A stretch of DNA of 64,000 nucleotides, taken from Leishmania martiniquensis (Eukaryota; Euglenozoa; Kinetoplastea; Trypanosomatida; Trypanosomatidae). Made by a program: the position numbers and the translations under genes. This document shows positions 50,230 through 60,700 of the stretch, one piece after another. The first letter of the stretch is position 1; the number at the start of each line of letters is the position of its first letter. The notes below the pieces were generated by a model. That model worked only from the letters and a program-made list of their open reading frames with translations. It ran no database searches and was not told where the DNA came from. The stretch is taken from NCBI RefSeq assembly GCF_017916325.1, contig NC_090141.1, positions 202,001 through 266,000 on the forward strand. Reading direction: 5' to 3'.

Positions 50230-51127
50230 AGAGAGGCTAAAGGAGCTGCTCCAGAGGAGGCCAGACGTGCCTGGGGGGGGGCGGCACGCACGCTGGCGTC
50301 TCGCGCAGTGCGGTCGGCCGCGTCGTCGCTTCTCCATCTCCCTTCGTCTTTCCACTCTGAGTGTGTGCACGCTGCTGCTCCAGTTGTCTACGCAGTTAAC
50401 CCTTCCCTCCCCTTCATCCCCCCTTCCATCCCCCCTCATCCCTCAATGCCTCCTCTGATCGCCTGTGTGTGCGTGTCTGTGTGTCTGTCACCGTTGCCAC
50501 CATCATCTCGATCGGTCCGTCTGTCTGCTCGTGTGTGCGTATATATGTACAGCGTCTCTCTTCCCCCCTGTGTGTTTTCCCCCTCCTCCCTCCTCCCTCC
50601 ACCCTCTGCACAGCGACGAACAAAAAAAACGCAGCCAGCAAATCCGCGTGGCCGACAGGCGCAGATGGCGACCGCAACAGAGGCAACGGATCCTCAGCGC
50701 AGCCTTTTCGATTCCGTCGCTTCTTTGGACATTTCTCTTTCTCTCTGTACGCTCACCACCACCTGATGCCGTTGATGCACGCAATCGTCTACACCCCAAC
50801 AACCTGTGCGCGCACCTCTCTCTCTGAGTGCGTGTGACTGCTCGCGTCGCTCTCTCTCTCACCCACTCAGCCCCAAGCGCGCCGGTGTTTCGCCCCGCCC
50901 CCCCTCCCGCCTCGCCTCACCCCTCATCTCACCTCTTCGCCCCTTCCTCTGCTGCCGCTCTCTCCCACCAAAGCACACGGCCTCTCCTCTCCTGCCAACC
51001 GCCGGCTTACGTTACTCTTGCTTGGAACAGCCCCCCTTCCCCCTCCCTTACCCCCTACCCCTCGCCCGCCACCTCGCTCGCGCGTTCGCTCTACCGCCAC
51101 CGAGTCCACCTGCGTGCGCAGCGAGCG
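50230..51127 (+). other. Intergenic/UTR region between genes 12 and 13
   Basis: No convincing gene. A G-run lies at 50273-50281, dense pyrimidine tracts at 50400-50450, 50560-50605, 50845-50870 and 51029-51065, and TG-rich sequence at 50463-50485. The best acceptor is AG at 50869-50870. Confidence 0.6.
50848..50870 (+). promoter_or_regulatory. Candidate trans-splice acceptor for gene 13
   Basis: A T/C tract ends in CACTCAG with AG at 50869-50870. No ATG occurs between it and 51128, so the Pro/Ser-rich open frame upstream of 51128 is leader. Confidence 0.55.
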
Positions 51128-53767
51128 ATGCTATCTTCGTCATCCTCGAGCTCGTTGTGCGGGTGGCGGCTGCCGCATCGCGAGCCGCCGCCGCCTTCTC
51201 AGCCGCCAGTGAAGCTGCTGGGGACTGACTATTGCACCTCTCTCGTAGAGCGGTCTCATGAGGCCCCTCCGCCGCCTCAGAAGGCTGCGTATGCTCCCGC
51301 CCGTGACTCGCGTGCCGCCGCTGTCGCCTTGCCGGCGCAGGAGCAGTGGCAGCAGCTGCAGTGTGACCGCGAGCATCTGCCACGCCAATGGATGCCGGCG
51401 CGCAGCACCCCCGCGACGGTCGAGCGTGGCAACGATGACGGCGGCGTTGATGACTTGCCCTCCTCTGTCCCGAGCGCGGCGAATATGCCGGCGTGGTGGT
51501 GGTGTCGTGAGGGCTCAATGACACCGCACGATGACGTCGACGGCACGTTTCAGTCAACGGCGAGTAGCTCAGCGACTGCACAGCGCCGTGCTCCGCCTCG
51601 ACATGTTGCACAAGTGGAGGCCCGCGGTGAGGCGGAATGCTTGGCTGACCTGCGGCGGCGAGTGGCAGCGCAGGTTGAGAGGCGCGGCCACGGCCGTCCA
51701 GCAGCGCCGTGCTCCGCGTCCGCTGCCAGCACTGCTACCTTCTCACTCTTGTCGACGTCGTCGTCGTGCGGGTGCCCAACCAGCTGCACATGCCGAAGTG
51801 AGACGCCAGACGACGCTGCTTTCGCCGTCTCAGTCGACGTTGACAGAGGAGCGAGGCGAGCGTCGCGTGTGCGCCCTGCGGGTCGGCCTCGCATGGCAAA
51901 TACAGCCACGCGCCGCGCCGCGCAGACGGGGTATAAGGCAGAGGCTTCTCAGGACACGAAACACTTCAGCGATGCCTCATCGGAGACAGGGACGACACCA
52001 GTGCAGCAGAGCAGCGACGAGGAGAGCGACGACCTCTGCAGCTCCTGCCGTTACCGTCACCGCGACTGCGGCCGCGCTGCCCTGGAATGGTGTTACGCTC
52101 AGCAGAGCGATGCCCAATCGCTGCGCAAGCTGCCAAGTGAGGGCAGCACGGAAGACGGCAGCGGAGGTGGCGAAGGCGCTTCGCTGTGCAGTCTCTGCCA
52201 AGCCGCTGCACGCGCACCTGTAGCGGACCGACGCGGTAGTGCTGCATCCTACGCCCGCCAAGACGACTCATTCGGTCAAGCCGTGCGCGAGGATGGGCTG
52301 CTTGCTGAGGTACCCTTTCTACTACATCTATCGACCCCTGGCATCTCCGGTACAGCGAAGCAGCGCAACGCGAATGGTGCCGCGACGATGGTGCAGCGTG
52401 AGTCGACAGCTCACAGACTGGCCTACCTGAACAGCGCCGCTGCCCTCGCTGGCGACGCGGATGGCGAGCGCCGGGGCGTCTGCGATGGTGCCACTGCAAG
52501 GATGAGAGAGCTGGATCGCTCCAACGGCAGTACGCAGACAGACGCGGTCGCTCCAGTTGGAGCGACCGCGAACCCATCAGCGCAGCAGTGTGGCCCCCAC
52601 TCTGAAGAAGCGGATGTGAGGCTGCGGGGGATTACTGATGCTCGCTACGCCGAGCTGGCAGTGCTGCTGCTGCAGAAGGAGCTGGCCAGCTTTGAGGCCC
52701 GCACGGCCTTGCAGCAGCAAGTCTGCTTCGATGCAGTAGCATCGAAGATGCAGGGGTACTATGAGGAGGTGCGGCAGCAGGCGCAGGAGCTCATCGACCG
52801 TCAGTGGCAGCACCAGCAGCTGCTGGAGCAGCAGCGGGCTGCGCGGCAAGAGGGCGCGGAAGCGGCGCGGCGCGCGGCTGCACGTGTCGACCGCGCCACT
52901 TCCCCGGTGCAGAATGCTCTTGTAGTACAAGCGGCTGACTCAGCACCGCAAGCTGCCCTGCCGGCCTTGCTGCCGCAGCGCGCCGTTGGCACGCAGCACT
53001 CAGACGGAACCCTCGAGTTGTTGACGACCGTTCGCACAGCAGCTGCCTCATGGATGGCGCAGCTGCTGCTCTCCCTCGAAGCAGAGCGGCGGAATGCCGT
53101 GGCGCAGGATGAGGCCGAGTGCCGCAGCCAGCTTCTACACGTCGAAGTGACTTGTCAAAATCAGCTGCTGCGCGGTCAAGCGCAGCTGCTCTACTGGCAG
53201 AAAAAGTGTGCCGCCGTGCGCCACGAAACCTCCTTCGTCTCTGATGTTCACGCGCTGGATCTACGTGAGCGGCTCGCGCGGCAGCAGCTGTGCGAGGAAG
53301 CTGCCTTGGCGCAACGCGATCTTATCGGAGCCTTCGAGAGGCAGCGCTGCCAAGCTGCGGAGGCGGCGGCGCGTTCTCGGGTGAAACTGCTCGAGACCGA
53401 GGTCGTCAACGTCGAATCGAAGCTCGCGCATGCTGAAGCCGAGCACGCTGAAGCTCTTGAGCACGTGAAGCAGCTTCGACTGCAGCTCATCTACGCGCTG
53501 CGCATGCCCACCGTGACCCTCGTCGATCACTCGAGCATGTCCGCAGCTGCTCGTGGTACTGGCGCGGGAGCAGCATACGGCGACATGGTTGGTGTGCAGG
53601 GAGGCGCCCATCAGGGCAGCGCTGATGCCCTTCCCTCCGCGCATGCCGCTTCATCGACGGGGGCAGGCATCGACGAAGGACCGTTTGACTTGCCTGTACA
53701 TCGGCGCTTCGCCCGCGCGCATCAGGAGGCGCTGCGTGTGACACGGGCACAGTGCCGCACCGTTTAA
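51128..53767 (+). CDS. Coiled-coil hypothetical protein
   Basis: Predicted 879 residues. I do not recognise the family. The N-terminal half is Ser/Ala/Arg-rich and likely disordered, with several Cys-rich spots (CGCPTSCTC near 215; CSSCRYRHRDC near 305; CSLCQAA near 355) that do not form an obvious zinc finger. From ~500 the protein is strongly helical: a Gln/Glu/Ala-rich coiled coil at ~500-585 and another at ~640-795, rich in Gln, Glu, Leu and Ala. The last 80 residues are again disordered. Such proteins often belong to the trypanosomatid cytoskeleton or flagellum, but nothing in the sequence proves it. A perfect 13-base inverted repeat lies in the coding region at 52543-52570. The start is the first ATG after the acceptor. 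Confidence 0.82.
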   Translation: MLSSSSSSSLCGWRLPHREPPPPSQPPVKLLGTDYCTSLVERSHEAPPPPQKAAYAPARDSRAAAVALPAQEQWQQLQCDREHLPRQWMPARSTPATVERGNDDGGVDDLPSSVPSAANMPAWWWCREGSMTPHDDVDGTFQSTASSSATAQRRAPPRHVAQVEARGEAECLADLRRRVAAQVERRGHGRPAAPCSASAASTATFSLLSTSSSCGCPTSCTCRSETPDDAAFAVSVDVDRGARRASRVRPAGRPRMANTATRRAAQTGYKAEASQDTKHFSDASSETGTTPVQQSSDEESDDLCSSCRYRHRDCGRAALEWCYAQQSDAQSLRKLPSEGSTEDGSGGGEGASLCSLCQAAARAPVADRRGSAASYARQDDSFGQAVREDGLLAEVPFLLHLSTPGISGTAKQRNANGAATMVQRESTAHRLAYLNSAAALAGDADGERRGVCDGATARMRELDRSNGSTQTDAVAPVGATANPSAQQCGPHSEEADVRLRGITDARYAELAVLLLQKELASFEARTALQQQVCFDAVASKMQGYYEEVRQQAQELIDRQWQHQQLLEQQRAARQEGAEAARRAAARVDRATSPVQNALVVQAADSAPQAALPALLPQRAVGTQHSDGTLELLTTVRTAAASWMAQLLLSLEAERRNAVAQDEAECRSQLLHVEVTCQNQLLRGQAQLLYWQKKCAAVRHETSFVSDVHALDLRERLARQQLCEEAALAQRDLIGAFERQRCQAAEAAARSRVKLLETEVVNVESKLAHAEAEHAEALEHVKQLRLQLIYALRMPTVTLVDHSSMSAAARGTGAGAAYGDMVGVQGGAHQGSADALPSAHAASSTGAGIDEGPFDLPVHRRFARAHQEALRVTRAQCRTV
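52543..52570. repeat. 13-bp perfect inverted repeat with 2-base centre, inside coding sequence
   Basis: The left arm CGCGGTCGCTCCA and its exact reverse complement at 52558-52570 flank GT. It encodes the residues DAVAPVGATAN. As RNA it would form a very stable GC-rich stem with almost no loop, so the true hairpin would open a few central pairs. Confidence 0.7.
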
Positions 53768-54652
53768 CCTCCATTGCCCCTCTTCCTGAGTGCCTTTGCA
53801 TTTCTTTTTGCTCCGCTTCTGTGGTGGACTGTGGCGTGCGTGAGCGCGCTCGTCTGCGGCAGCCGCCCCTCATAGAAGAGCACCATAGACCCTAACGGCG
53901 CAGCCTGACGCGGTCTCGCCATCTCTCTTCCTCACCCCACCCCTTCAACGACTTCTTTTTTTTCTTTTTCTTCCGACTTCGAAGGACACCTATGGTGAGC
54001 AACGAAGGCCGCGCGTGCATGCGTGCGGGAGGACGAAGGCGGCCGTGCCGCCCGTTTATCTCGATGAATGGCGCATCCCTGAACACCCGCGCCGCGCCTC
54101 TCTGCTCTACCCTCCGGCCACATCTCCGGTGTGATAACCAGAAGGAGTGCGGACGCAAGAGGGATGCCGTGAGCACGTGTGTGCGCTGTGCTCGATGGGG
54201 TGAGGACTGCGCATTGTGCTGGCAGTCATCGGTTGCCGTTCAGTGCGTCTTACTCGTGCCTCCGTCCACGCACGCTCTCTCCATCGTTACCGCCGCTGTC
54301 TCGCACCCTCTCCTCCAACGCCCTCCTCCGCACCTCCGCGCATGCGCACTACAGAGAGGGGAAAGCTTAGCCAAAGGGGTGTGGCGTGCGCGCACGCAGG
54401 ATAAGTTGATAAGGCGCGCAACCGCCCATTACCACCCTCAACGCTTGCACCCCCAACCGTGCTGCACGCACACCTGATGTCCTCAGCGAACACCCTCCCC
54501 CTCTCCCCCTCTCTCCCTCTTCTCTCTCGCTGAAGTCAGGCGCACCCCCCGCAGAGCTTTCCTGCGTCTCCCCACCCATAACCTCCCATCGCACCTGTGC
54601 TCGCTCTTTGCGGGACGTGTGCGACAGACGCAGTCACCGCCTACCGCTCCTG
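53768..54652 (+). other. Intergenic/UTR region between genes 13 and 14
   Basis: No convincing gene. A T-rich pyrimidine tract lies at 53945-53985, and C/T tracts at 54485-54535 lead to AG at 54537-54538. The next ATG after it is 54653. Confidence 0.6.
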
Positions 54653-56674
54653 ATGGACCCGAGAGATGCGAGGCGAAGCCGCCATATTGGCCAACGAGGC
54701 GCGCCTCACACGGTTGACGGTGATGGCGCGCCTAATGCGCCAGCCGTGGCCGTACAGCGAGGCCATCACGGCCCGCCGTCATCGCCGCCCGTTGATGCTT
54801 CGCCACCCGATCTCGCCCCTGGCGGGTCGCTGTGGCGGCGTGTGGGCCGCGAGATCGCTAGCTGGCGCCGCGGCACTGTCTCCATCCACGAAGTGGACGC
54901 GTGGCTGCGCTTCAACCCGTACATCCGCCGTGGCTTCCGGCATCGCCTCTTGCGCAAGCGCGAGGCCGTCGGCTCCCTCGTGCTGTACTTCCACAACGAA
55001 ACCTTCAACATCGCCTCCCACCTTGCCATGGTGGCACTGCTGGTAATGCTGCTGCTATGGCCACCGCAGGTACCCGCAACGAGCAGCGGTGTTGGTGGCC
55101 CCGGCACCTACGACGGGGAAGTTGGGGACTGTCGGCTGCACACCGCTGCCGCCTCTCCGCGTGGGCCCACCAACGGCGGCGGCTCAGTTTTGAGCGAACA
55201 CCAAAGCGGTGCACCGCTGAGTCGGCACCGCAGAGACGACGCTGAGGTGCCATCATGGCTTCGCGGACTTCACGGACTCGTGGCGGCATCTAGGGCTGCG
55301 GCAGTGCACAGTGGCGACGATAGCACGCCGGGGTACATGCCGCCTTGCGATGCGGCGGCCTCCCCACGACACCCGATGAGCGTCTCCGCCGCTACCGCCG
55401 CTGCAACGGCTTCCGTCGCGCTTCGCTTTTTCACGTTTAGTTTGGGCGGCTCGGCAGCTCCATCGTCGTTGGGGCCGACACTGTCAGGCCCTGATACCGC
55501 GCCATCACCGCCACCAATGAGCGTCGCCGCCCGCCTCACCCTCTCCCTCACGCCGCTGTTGCTCGGCTTCCTGCTGACGTTTGCGCTGTCGGTGCTGTAC
55601 CACATGTTCATGCCCTGCTGCCGCTCCCGCCGTGGCTACCAGCAGCTCCTGCAGTGCGACGTCATGGGTGTTTTCTTTGCCATCTGCAGCAGCGCCTACA
55701 CATACTTCTCGTGTGGGATGCCGTGCGCTGATGAGTCTGTCCAGGCGTGGTCCGGGGCACTCATGGTGGTTGCAACACTGCTGTGCATCTACGTGCTTGT
55801 GCTGGCGCCGATGTGGGGTGTGCTGGCGGAGCTGTGCGCGAATGCAGGACACCTGGCACAGTGGGTGGTGGCTGCCGCCATGGCTGCCACCCTGGACTTC
55901 CTGATGGGCCGTCCACTCCTTGCTGCGCCCCCATGCCCGCCACTGACACGACGGGACGGGCATGAGCGTGACCGCCCGCCACCACCGCCAGATCCCAACG
56001 CTGGTCAGCACCCTCTAGTTGCCTGGGTGCAGCGGTATCGCTGCCGTTCCTCGGCTCGACTCAGTGGCGCGTTGGCTGTGCGTAGCATCGTTGAGCCGGT
56101 ACACGTCAGCGCACTCCAGCGCGTTGCCGTCGGTGGCGCCTACTGCCTTCTGCATCTCTGCGTGTACGTGACGCTGGTCTACCCCAAAAGCTTCGCAGAC
56201 AAGGGCGGGTTCACGCAAGCGACACACTACCACAGTGCCTCCTACGCGTGGCTGTTCGTCGGCGGCCTCTTCAACGCTGCTCGCTTCCCCGAGGTGGTTG
56301 TGTTTCATTGGACGCGACGGGCGGCGCGTCATGCGCGGCGTGTGGCGGCAGCGGAGGAGGCTGCGTGGTGCGCCGAGGCGCTAAGAAGGGATGCTGCCGC
56401 AGCTGAGGTGAGTGCGCGAGCTGCAGCTGCAGCGCCCTCGTCATCGCGTGGCTCTGCGCGATCCGCTCTGCCCCCATCCGTCAAGGCGCCTACTTTGTGG
56501 GACCGCCTCTGCGTGCCGAAGCGGGTGGTCACCTATATTGTTTCCGCTTCCACGCTCGACTACATCGGCAACAGTCACAACATCTGGCATGCTTGCACCG
56601 TGCTGAGCGCGCTGTCATCCATCCTCGCCGTGTACTACGACTGCATCGAGTACGACCTCGTCCAATGCGGCTGA
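54653..56674 (+). CDS. PAQR-family (adiponectin/progestin receptor-like) seven-TM membrane protein
   Basis: Predicted 673 residues. PAQR proteins are heptahelical membrane proteins with a zinc site; some act as ceramidases or lipid/hormone receptors. Family signatures appear in order: FNPYIRRGFR and FHNETFNIASH at the start of the first TM (~85-140); a second TM with SVLYH (Ser-x3-His, zinc ligand) at ~296-320; the Asp of CDVMGVFF at ~335; further TMs at ~366-395, ~403-419, ~490-512 and ~530-550; and the last TM with NSHNIWH (His-x3-His, the other zinc ligands) near 643-650. All putative zinc ligands are present. Oddities are a ~150-residue Ser/Pro/Gly-rich loop between TM1 and TM2 and ~100-residue insertions before TM6 and before the last TM. 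The start is the first ATG after the acceptor, since the upstream in-frame codon at 54608 is TTG. Ligand or substrate unknown. Confidence 0.9.
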   Translation: MDPRDARRSRHIGQRGAPHTVDGDGAPNAPAVAVQRGHHGPPSSPPVDASPPDLAPGGSLWRRVGREIASWRRGTVSIHEVDAWLRFNPYIRRGFRHRLLRKREAVGSLVLYFHNETFNIASHLAMVALLVMLLLWPPQVPATSSGVGGPGTYDGEVGDCRLHTAAASPRGPTNGGGSVLSEHQSGAPLSRHRRDDAEVPSWLRGLHGLVAASRAAAVHSGDDSTPGYMPPCDAAASPRHPMSVSAATAAATASVALRFFTFSLGGSAAPSSLGPTLSGPDTAPSPPPMSVAARLTLSLTPLLLGFLLTFALSVLYHMFMPCCRSRRGYQQLLQCDVMGVFFAICSSAYTYFSCGMPCADESVQAWSGALMVVATLLCIYVLVLAPMWGVLAELCANAGHLAQWVVAAAMAATLDFLMGRPLLAAPPCPPLTRRDGHERDRPPPPPDPNAGQHPLVAWVQRYRCRSSARLSGALAVRSIVEPVHVSALQRVAVGGAYCLLHLCVYVTLVYPKSFADKGGFTQATHYHSASYAWLFVGGLFNAARFPEVVVFHWTRRAARHARRVAAAEEAAWCAEALRRDAAAAEVSARAAAAAPSSSRGSARSALPPSVKAPTLWDRLCVPKRVVTYIVSASTLDYIGNSHNIWHACTVLSALSSILAVYYDCIEYDLVQCG

Positions 56675-57372
56675 TGCGTGGTGCGGCAAGTCCCTCTCTC
56701 TCGACCAGGAGAGGGAGGAGGGGGGAGGCGTTGTGCGGCGTGGTGGACGACGGGCGAGCGAAAGTGGGAAGTCCTTGCCGCTCTCCTGCTGCCTTTCTCG
56801 GCGTGCGTCGCCTCGCCACTCAGTGGTACTGCGGCGGCAGGTGCCGCTCTTCCACTTCGTTACGCATAACGCACCTATGCACGCAGTCGCTGAGGACTCG
56901 GCTCTGCTTCGACGTGCTCCTCTCGGTGTGCTGCTCTATCGTGGCCCTCGTGGGCTCCCTCGCCTTCCCCTCGCCTCCATCCGCTCTGCGTCGACGCGGC
57001 GTGGTGAAGGTGCCCCTTCCGCCAGCCCGCGCTGTGGCGGCGCTCCGGGGGAGACCCACCACCACCACACAAGCCCGCCCCCCCCTCCCAAAGGCATCCC
57101 GACCACCATCTCGGCACGCTCCCTCCAGCAAACCTGCACCCCTCGTACACAGCTGAGCCAAGTCTGCCGCGCAGACGTTGAGAACAGATATTGATGCTCG
57201 TGAGGCGGGCGCGTGAGAGACGAGTCCAATTTCGTCCCTCTCCAGACACCGGTGAGAGAAGTCAGCGGGGTCTCCTCATTACACACACACACACGCACAC
57301 ACATCACACAAAGAGAGAGCAGCGGGCGTGGGAACCTTTTACGCAGATCGAAGTGTAAGTGAAGCGAGAGCG

Positions 57373-57400
57373 TATGTATGTATGTATGTGTGTGTGTGTG
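57373..57400 (+). repeat. (TATG)4(TG)6 compound microsatellite
   Basis: Four TATG units at 57373-57388 run into six TG units at 57389-57400. Confidence 0.8.
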
Positions 57401-57507
57401 ATGTGTGGAGGGCTATCGGCGCACCTGTTTGGTCTCGCGCATCGACACTTCTGGTAGCTCCACTCGAGGTTTGTTGCCCTCTTTTCTAAGTGCGTTCCGC
57501 CACGTCC

Positions 57508-57570
57508 CGTCTCTCTCCCTCTCCCTTTCCCTCTCTCGGGTGCCCGACCCTTTTGCCCTCACTCTGCAAG
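57508..57570 (+). promoter_or_regulatory. Candidate trans-splice acceptor for gene 15
   Basis: A T/C-rich tract ends in CTCTGCAAG with AG at 57569-57570. The first ATG after it is 57592, which is out of frame with the main gene. Confidence 0.5.
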
Positions 57571-57591
57571 TCGAAGGACGCTGGCGCACAC

Positions 57592-57744
57592 ATGCCAACG
57601 GTGTTGCTGCGGGTGCACTGCCGACAGCCGCAACCGCAGCAGAGTCGCCAGCCACTGGTACAAGGGCGTCTGCTGCCACAGCGAAAAACAAAGTTGAGCG
57701 GGGCGAACAAAGCTCAGGCGTCGGCTCTTCGCAGCACACATTGA
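57592..57744 (+). other. Upstream ORF overlapping the start of gene 15 (TGATG)
   Basis: An ATG at 57592 opens a 50-residue frame, Gln/Arg/Leu-rich, that ends with TGA at 57742-57744. The last base of that stop is the first base of the ATG at 57744. This could be a uORF with termination-reinitiation, or the true start of gene 15 broken by a one- or two-base indel, because the main frame in this stretch also reads like the Ala/Thr-rich gene product. Confidence 0.45.
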
Positions 57745-60700
57745 TGCCACGAGGAACCCTTTCAGTGTCGCGCGCTGCGACTGCTGACCATCGCAGCGCA
57801 TACCCAACAGGCAGTGCGCACTGCTCGAGCAGCGTCGCGGCAGAGGCAGCTGTGCACCCGTTCGTGCCGGAAGCGTGGCTTTCGAGGATAACGCAGGTGG
57901 ACTGCACCACTCACTCACGGCCGATGGTGTGGCCGCCATCCTGGGCGATGCCTCACGGAGCCGGCGACGCCGTGGGCTCATTTTCGGCTTGCGCAGGCAA
58001 CACCAGCACCAGCACCACCACCACCACGTGCCCCGGTGCGGCGTCGCGACATGCGCCCACGTGGCAGACGCTGACGGAGGACATGCACTCGACCATGGCG
58101 TACGCAGCGACCGTGCAGCAGACAAAGGAACTCCTCAGCGACTTTGAGAGCTATCAGCGCAGCCTTGGTGCCTCACTATTTCCCCACGGCCAGTTGCATG
58201 CGGCACCTCGGCTCGGCTGCCCCCGGCTCGCCGGCCGCGCTATCGCCGCCGAGAACGCGCCTCAGGCAGAAGCGGCTACTTGCAGGCCGCGTGATTCACC
58301 TTCAGCCGACGTGTGGACTGAGGTGCATGGCCGCGTGGACAACGCCGACGTTGGGCAGGCGGTTCAGCTGGCCCTGGCGTCGCCAGCACAATGGCCCTCC
58401 CTCACCTTGCCCCTTGAGCCCGCTGCGCTCGAACTCGCCAAGCGGCGCGCGCTGGGGACGCTCTACGGCATAGCACAGGCACGCGCTGCTTACGCCAATC
58501 AGGGGCGGCCCCTCTCAGGGGCGATGCATGGAGAGCTGCTGAGGCGCCCGGGGGTGGTGGGCCAAGGCGTGCTTGCTGCAGAAGGCTCATCAAGCCAGCC
58601 TTTGAGTGCGGCGGTGGCGCTCTCTGACGGTCACGGGCTTTTCTCTGCCACAGGGGCCGGCGGAGCTCCGCGGATCTCGCATGTCTCCGCGTCGCCCATG
58701 GATGCGATGCCGGCGATGAGTGAAGCGGAGCGGGAAGCTGCGACTGCAGAGGCAGATCGTGCGCTGTCCCTTCTCCGCACCATTCGCGCGATGCGGCAGG
58801 AGACAGAGGAGCTGACGGTGCTGCTGCTGCACGCGTTTGGTGCGTGGGGCTGTTGGCTGACGCCCGCTGCCGATGTTGCTCCGAGGCGGGAGCAGACAGG
58901 CGCGCCGTTGGCTGCATCACTGCCTCCACGGGGCACGAGACACGCCCAACGCCTCTTTGCTGACCTGTTCCCTATGGCGCCGCTGAAGCCGAGAGCGCTT
59001 CAGGCATCTCCGCCCGGGGCGGTGCCAGGCGGCAGCGGTGGCTTCTCCCCAGCTGGTCCGCTCCCTCTCGGCACCGCAGATGACGCCGACACGCCGCGGC
59101 TCAGCGCTGTCGACACCTTCGCCAGGAATTCGGCGCACCGTCGCGAGAGGGCGTGCCGAGTGCTTTGGCAAGCGTTGCAGCGGCAACAGCAGCGGTGGCC
59201 GCCGTTCGCGGCAACGCCTGCCACTACGGCCGCATTGGCTGGGGAGGCTTTCTTAGAGTTGGCCTTGGCGCCCCCGCGGTCTGCGGTGCCGCCTCCGCCA
59301 CCGATGTCTGTGCAGCTCGACCTCTACGCTACGCAGCAGAGTGCTCTGCAAGGTGCCATTCGTTGCTGGCGAGGAGCGGCTGCGCAGACGGTTGCTGCCG
59401 GCTCCTCGGAGGCAGTTGGTTTGTCGCTGTCAACGGAAGCTGCGACGCCGCACGGCCCCTTGCCGCAACAACTGCCGACCCTGAGCACGCAGCAACGTCA
59501 GCTTCGGCACAGCTGCGACGTAACTCAGGCGGCTGCAGTGCAGCGCCGCCACACAAGCACCCACTCGCGCGCGTTCGCGCCGCAGAACGTGCAGCCTTGC
59601 GAGGCGATGACCGTGTCCACTGAGGACGTGGACGCTGGAGGAGGGTCACACGCCGCGTGTGACACGTCGAAGGCCGTGCCTATTGCACATCCGCAAGCCC
59701 TGACATCACCGGCGCCGCCAGGCGACACTGCGCGCGAGACGCTGCTACCGGGTCCTTCCTCCTTGCCGAAGCAGCACTCTTCCCCTGCCTCCAGCCCCAG
59801 TTCAGAGGCCTCGCCACCCTCTGACACGCTACTGATCTCGTCTGTGCAGCTGGCGGTAGACCGCACGCGGGCATTCATGGACCCACCGATGGTATTGGAG
59901 GCGTCGGCGTCGGTGTCGGAGCCGCCATCGCGGCGAGCTGATGCTCTGCACGCCGCAGCCGCCCCACCAATGAACGCGGAGGTACTAGCGAGGGCTGCGC
60001 GAGTGCCTGTTCAGCAAGCGGGTCAATCGACGAAGGAGGAGGCGGGGCTGGTGGTGCGCGAGGCGTTGCAGAGCAGTGCTGGACGTTTACATGGTAGTGA
60101 CGCTTCCGCTCGTGCATCTTCAGCGAATGCAGCGCCGGTGGCTCATATGCTGTGTCCGTCCTCGTCTTCATCGACGCCCTCGCCCTCTCCCAGCGCCGTC
60201 GACGTGCGCGGCGGCTTGATGGGAGCGCCACCAGAGGCATGCGAGGCATCACGGCATCTGCGCACGAGCCCCATGCCATCCACACATCCCCCCGAGGCAT
60301 TGCAGGCGGCGACGCGTAGAGAGCAGGAACACGCTGCGCAGCGTCAGGAGGGGCGTCGACGACGAAAGAGTGATGGGCAAAAAGGCACTGCAGCTGCGGC
60401 GCTGAGAGACTCTGTGGGAAGTCGTCCCTCGCGCTGCACCCCTCAGCAGGAGGCGGGTACGAGAGGCGATGGTGCAGCATCAACGTCGCCCCTCGCCCAC
60501 AGCTCACAGGACCTCGCCGCTGCATCTGCGGGGATGCGCTCGACGAGTCCGCGCCTTGCTAGGAGCGCGACTGTGACTGAGCCACTGCCCGCGCCACCAC
60601 CGCGGGCAGTGGAGCACGATCTCGAAGAGTCGGTGGCTCCTTCATCGCGGAGCGCGGTTAGGGTGGTTACAACCGCCAACGTAAGTGTTCATGCGAGTCA

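Larger units (their letters stand above)
56675..57743 (+). other. Intergenic/UTR region between genes 14 and 15
   Basis: No convincing gene, apart from a small upstream ORF at 57592-57744. CA repeats lie at 57281-57304. A (TATG)4 plus (TG)6 repeat is at 57373-57400. A long T/C tract at 57508-57565 leads to AG at 57569-57570, the best acceptor for gene 15. Confidence 0.6.
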
